From Alisma plantago-aquatica (taxonomy: Eukaryota > Streptophyta > Magnoliopsida > Alismatales > Alismataceae), in NCBI GenBank assembly GCA_963693085.1, contig OY856409.1, positions 1,332,140,415 to 1,332,204,414 of the forward strand: a DNA stretch of 64,000 nt, written 5' to 3'. A program made the translations under genes and the position numbers. The notes beneath the pieces were generated by a model that saw nothing but the letters and a program-made list of their open reading frames with translations, was not told where the DNA came from and made no database searches. Below, in pieces: positions 61,596 through 64,000 of this stretch (within the stretch, counting starts at the first letter, position 1; each line of letters starts with the position of its first letter).

Positions 61596-61602
61596 TTTTA
61601 TA
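61596..61602 (-). promoter_or_regulatory. TATA box of the F-box gene
   Basis: The minus strand reads CACCTATAAAACC, about 110 bases upstream of the ATG, leaving room for a short 5' leader. Confidence 0.6.
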
Positions 61603-61710
61603 GGTGGGCATAGCGCTTGAAAACACATTCCGAGTCCCATTTCCAAGAATCCCAGTCAACATGCTATAAAGAGGAACGACCTAATCATGTCGTAATCGTT
61701 TTTCGTATGT

Positions 61711-61856
61711 AAAAAGTTAGGAAAAGTTAGGAATTTTTTACCAACCCAACTAATCATTTTCTGAGCAATAACAACGCCGGCTTCGTTAGGAAAAGGTTAG
61801 GAAAAGTTAGGAAATTTGCACGTACCCAACTAATCATTCTGTGAGCAATAACAACG
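61711..61856. repeat. Direct repeat of a 66-bp unit upstream of the F-box gene
   Basis: Copies at 61711-61776 and 61791-61856, each AAAA(A/G)GTTAGGAAAAGTTAGG then CCCAACTAATCATT and GAGCAATAACAACG. They lie about 110-260 bases beyond the TATA box, so they could be promoter elements or just a local duplication. Confidence 0.85.
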
Positions 61857-62639
61857 TAGTGCAAACTTGAAAACTTTTGTATGTTCAATATTTGTACTCT
61901 CCTACTCTTTCTTACTCTTTTTCATCTATATTTATTATTATTATTTCTTTTCTAAGTTGATACCTTGTTAATTAGATCTTTGGTTTGTTACCAAGAAGTC
62001 TCAAATTCAAGCCCAATGACATGGGATATATAGAACCGTCTATATAAGGAAAAAAATTATTTCTCTAGTATTATCACATGGTAAAAATCTGATTACATAT
62101 CTATGAATTCTGAATTTACATCTGTAATTGGTTATTATATAGACCCATCTTCTTTTTCTATGAGCATATGTTATTTGTTTCTTTGGAGAAGAATCAATTT
62201 CTTAGGTACTTGTATTGATATTTATGGTATTTTTTATGATATTTCCTAAAATTTTGTATAGAAATATACAACGTATTTAACATCATTCTTTTTGAGAATA
62301 TGTCCTATGCATTTTCTATTAAAATGATTGACTTGTTGATGGGTGCTAAATCAATGGTTTCACACTACTTGAGTTTAAAATTTAATATTGGATTGTGCTT
62401 TCTATCTTATTTTGGTCAAAAATTAGGTTTCATATGCTTTTAGACTTATCTCTCTATTTTCCACATAATCAAGATCAAAATAGAAAAAAAAATCAAAGAA
62501 TGGATCTTGGTTTGAGAATCACGCATCTACATAAGCTTCTCAGGGTTCTCATATGCTCCATGATGATGGTTTTGGGGGGTAAAATTGCCTACCACCTCTA
62601 ACTTCCCTAAATTCACAAAACATTATAGGGAAGAGTAGT
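61857..62639. other. AT-rich spacer
   Basis: No supported gene or repeat. Confidence 0.35.
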
Positions 62640-63760
62640 TTTGCATTGTCTAATTGATCAATTGACCAGCCAATTGATTGATCATCTACTGATAAGCTCA
62701 CCTAAACAAGATTGAAGACTCAATCAATCAAGTACTAGTCAAGAAACATCAAGCCCCAATTTGATCAACTCATTCTTGAGTCGATCAGTTGAATCTCAAG
62801 GAGTTGGTTCTGACCAAGGACATCACCAAGAATTAGTGGATCAATTGCACATCAATCAATTAGTTGATGAATTCTTCATCTGGTTATAAGAGGTGTCCTA
62901 GTTGATTTGATCAACTTCTTATCAATCAATCTATTGACATATATCCAATAGACAATGATGAGTCCTTAGTCAATTGAATGCTCACCAATGCATCAACCTG
63001 TGGCCCCATTATGTTACTTGATCCCTCAATTGATCAATAAATTACAAGAAAGAAGACCATCAATTGATCATTGTAGTGTCAATTGATTGCACTAAAGCTT
63101 CCCCAACTGAGTGATTGGAGTTGAAGTTATTGACTCAAGGTCAATGTTGACTCAAGGTTTAAATTTACTAAACCCTTATTTTAATGATGACTAATCATTC
63201 CACTTATTTGTGTACAATGCTTCCACTTGAGTGGTTTCAAATTAGGATAGACACACTCTGACTGCCCTAACTTACCCATCCCATCTTGGAGAAAAGACAA
63301 GTTAGAATTAATGTAAGTGCACTTTTGTGGAATATGATGTATCTCTATTAGAATCATGTTGTATATCACTTGTAATGATTGTATGACTTGTAATTAATCT
63401 AAAAAAAATTAGGATCACATAAAATGAATACTTAAGCACTTTATGATAATTTTCAAAATGCATCACAGGATGTTTGTTCGGCCGAGTTTTCTTCTTAGAA
63501 ACTCAACTGACACCTAGGATGGGTCTAGAAATTTCTAGGTTCGGCTAAGTTTTCTCCAGGACAAACTCGATCGACACCCTGCACAGGAAAATTAAATTTA
63601 TACCATCAACCAAGTTTCATCCATGATAAACTCGACTGACACTTAAAATTTGATTTTTCGCATAGTACTATCAGTCGAGTTTCCCAAAAGTAAAATCGAC
63701 CGCATGCACTGTATAGAGTGTGCAGAAAAAGCATTTCTAGCCATTGGAGTGTTGCAAACA
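62640..63760. repeat. Irregular arrays of short palindromic motifs, probable LTR U3
   Basis: From 62640 to about 63110 the motif TCAATTGAT / TGATCAATTGA recurs many times. From 63475 to 63720 a unit of roughly 60-70 bases, containing GAGTTT(T/C)C and AACTCGA(C/T)TGACAC, recurs four times. TATAAA boxes follow at 63842 and 63887. This is how the U3 of some large copia LTRs looks, but I see no LTR end or partner in the window. Confidence 0.45.
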
Positions 63761-63886
63761 TAAAAAACAGATCTGTTATAACACCCCAAACGACTAGAAT
63801 TCGTCCTTAAGTGTTTTTACTGGCTAGTAGGCATCCCCAACTATAAACAGGACCCCTTGGGCTTCATCCCATTGTTATCCAAGCAC

Positions 63887-63892
63887 TATAAA
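63887..63892 (+). promoter_or_regulatory. Candidate TATA box near the right edge
   Basis: GCACTATAAAGGTACC, followed by pyrimidine-rich leader-like sequence to the window end. Another TATAAA is at 63842-63847. The gene or element it serves would lie to the right. Confidence 0.35.
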
Positions 63893-64000
63893 GGTACCTA
63901 TATTATAGTTGAGTGCCTCCAAGAGCCTCCTTTCACTCTTAATCTTAATCACTTGCTACATTCATTAGAGTGAGTAGCTGATTTGTACATGAGTTTACAT

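Overview
This window is nuclear DNA from a flowering plant and is almost entirely transposon sequence. It is AT-rich and has no bacterial-style gene packing. It holds long gypsy LTRs, Athila-type pol remnants, a Ty1-copia element, two CACTA (En/Spm) transposons, a Cassandra-type TRIM carrying 5S-like sequence, and one intact host-like gene, an intronless F-box protein. The species cannot be fixed from the sequence alone.

Layout. 1-996: end of a minus-strand LTR running off the window. 997-6985: degenerate Ty3/gypsy element on the minus strand (integrase finger at 1 kb, PBS at 4549-4560, 5' LTR at 4563-6985). 6986-13130: minus-strand Athila-like pol split by a 3.6-kb solo LTR with a perfect AAAGA target-site duplication (TSD). 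13131-22945: a second solo LTR (minus, TSD TTTCC), then a plus-strand Athila-like RT/RNase H/integrase pseudogene. 22946-29352: gypsy-type element with two 2.8-kb LTRs around only about 0.75 kb of internal DNA.

29455-45182: CACTA element 1. It carries a spliced minus-strand gene that joins a Ptta/En-Spm second-ORF protein to a C48 (Ulp1) protease module, plus a truncated TNP2 transposase. A 6.58-kb Ty1-copia element (31447-38026, TSD TTAAT) sits inside the Ulp1 gene. 45955-46787: Cassandra TRIM, minus strand. 48486-56375: CACTA element 2. It keeps a fuller TNP2 (with DUF4218 and DUF4216 regions), has lost nearly all of the Ulp1 gene, and carries a 495-bp near-perfect hairpin. 60019-61485: F-box gene with TATA and poly(A) signals. 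62640-64000: repeat-rich sequence resembling an LTR U3.

How the parts relate. The two CACTA elements are close relatives with complementary losses, and both have the same in-frame TAG in TNP2. The nested insertions give a relative order of events: Athila before solo LTR, and CACTA before copia. The least ordinary items are the Ulp1-fusion gene with an RT insertion inside it, the shared TNP2 stop, the long hairpin, and the copia element with two polypurine-tract/LTR-start modules. All coding elements except the F-box gene look dead, and many of the stop codons fit CpG or C-to-T decay.
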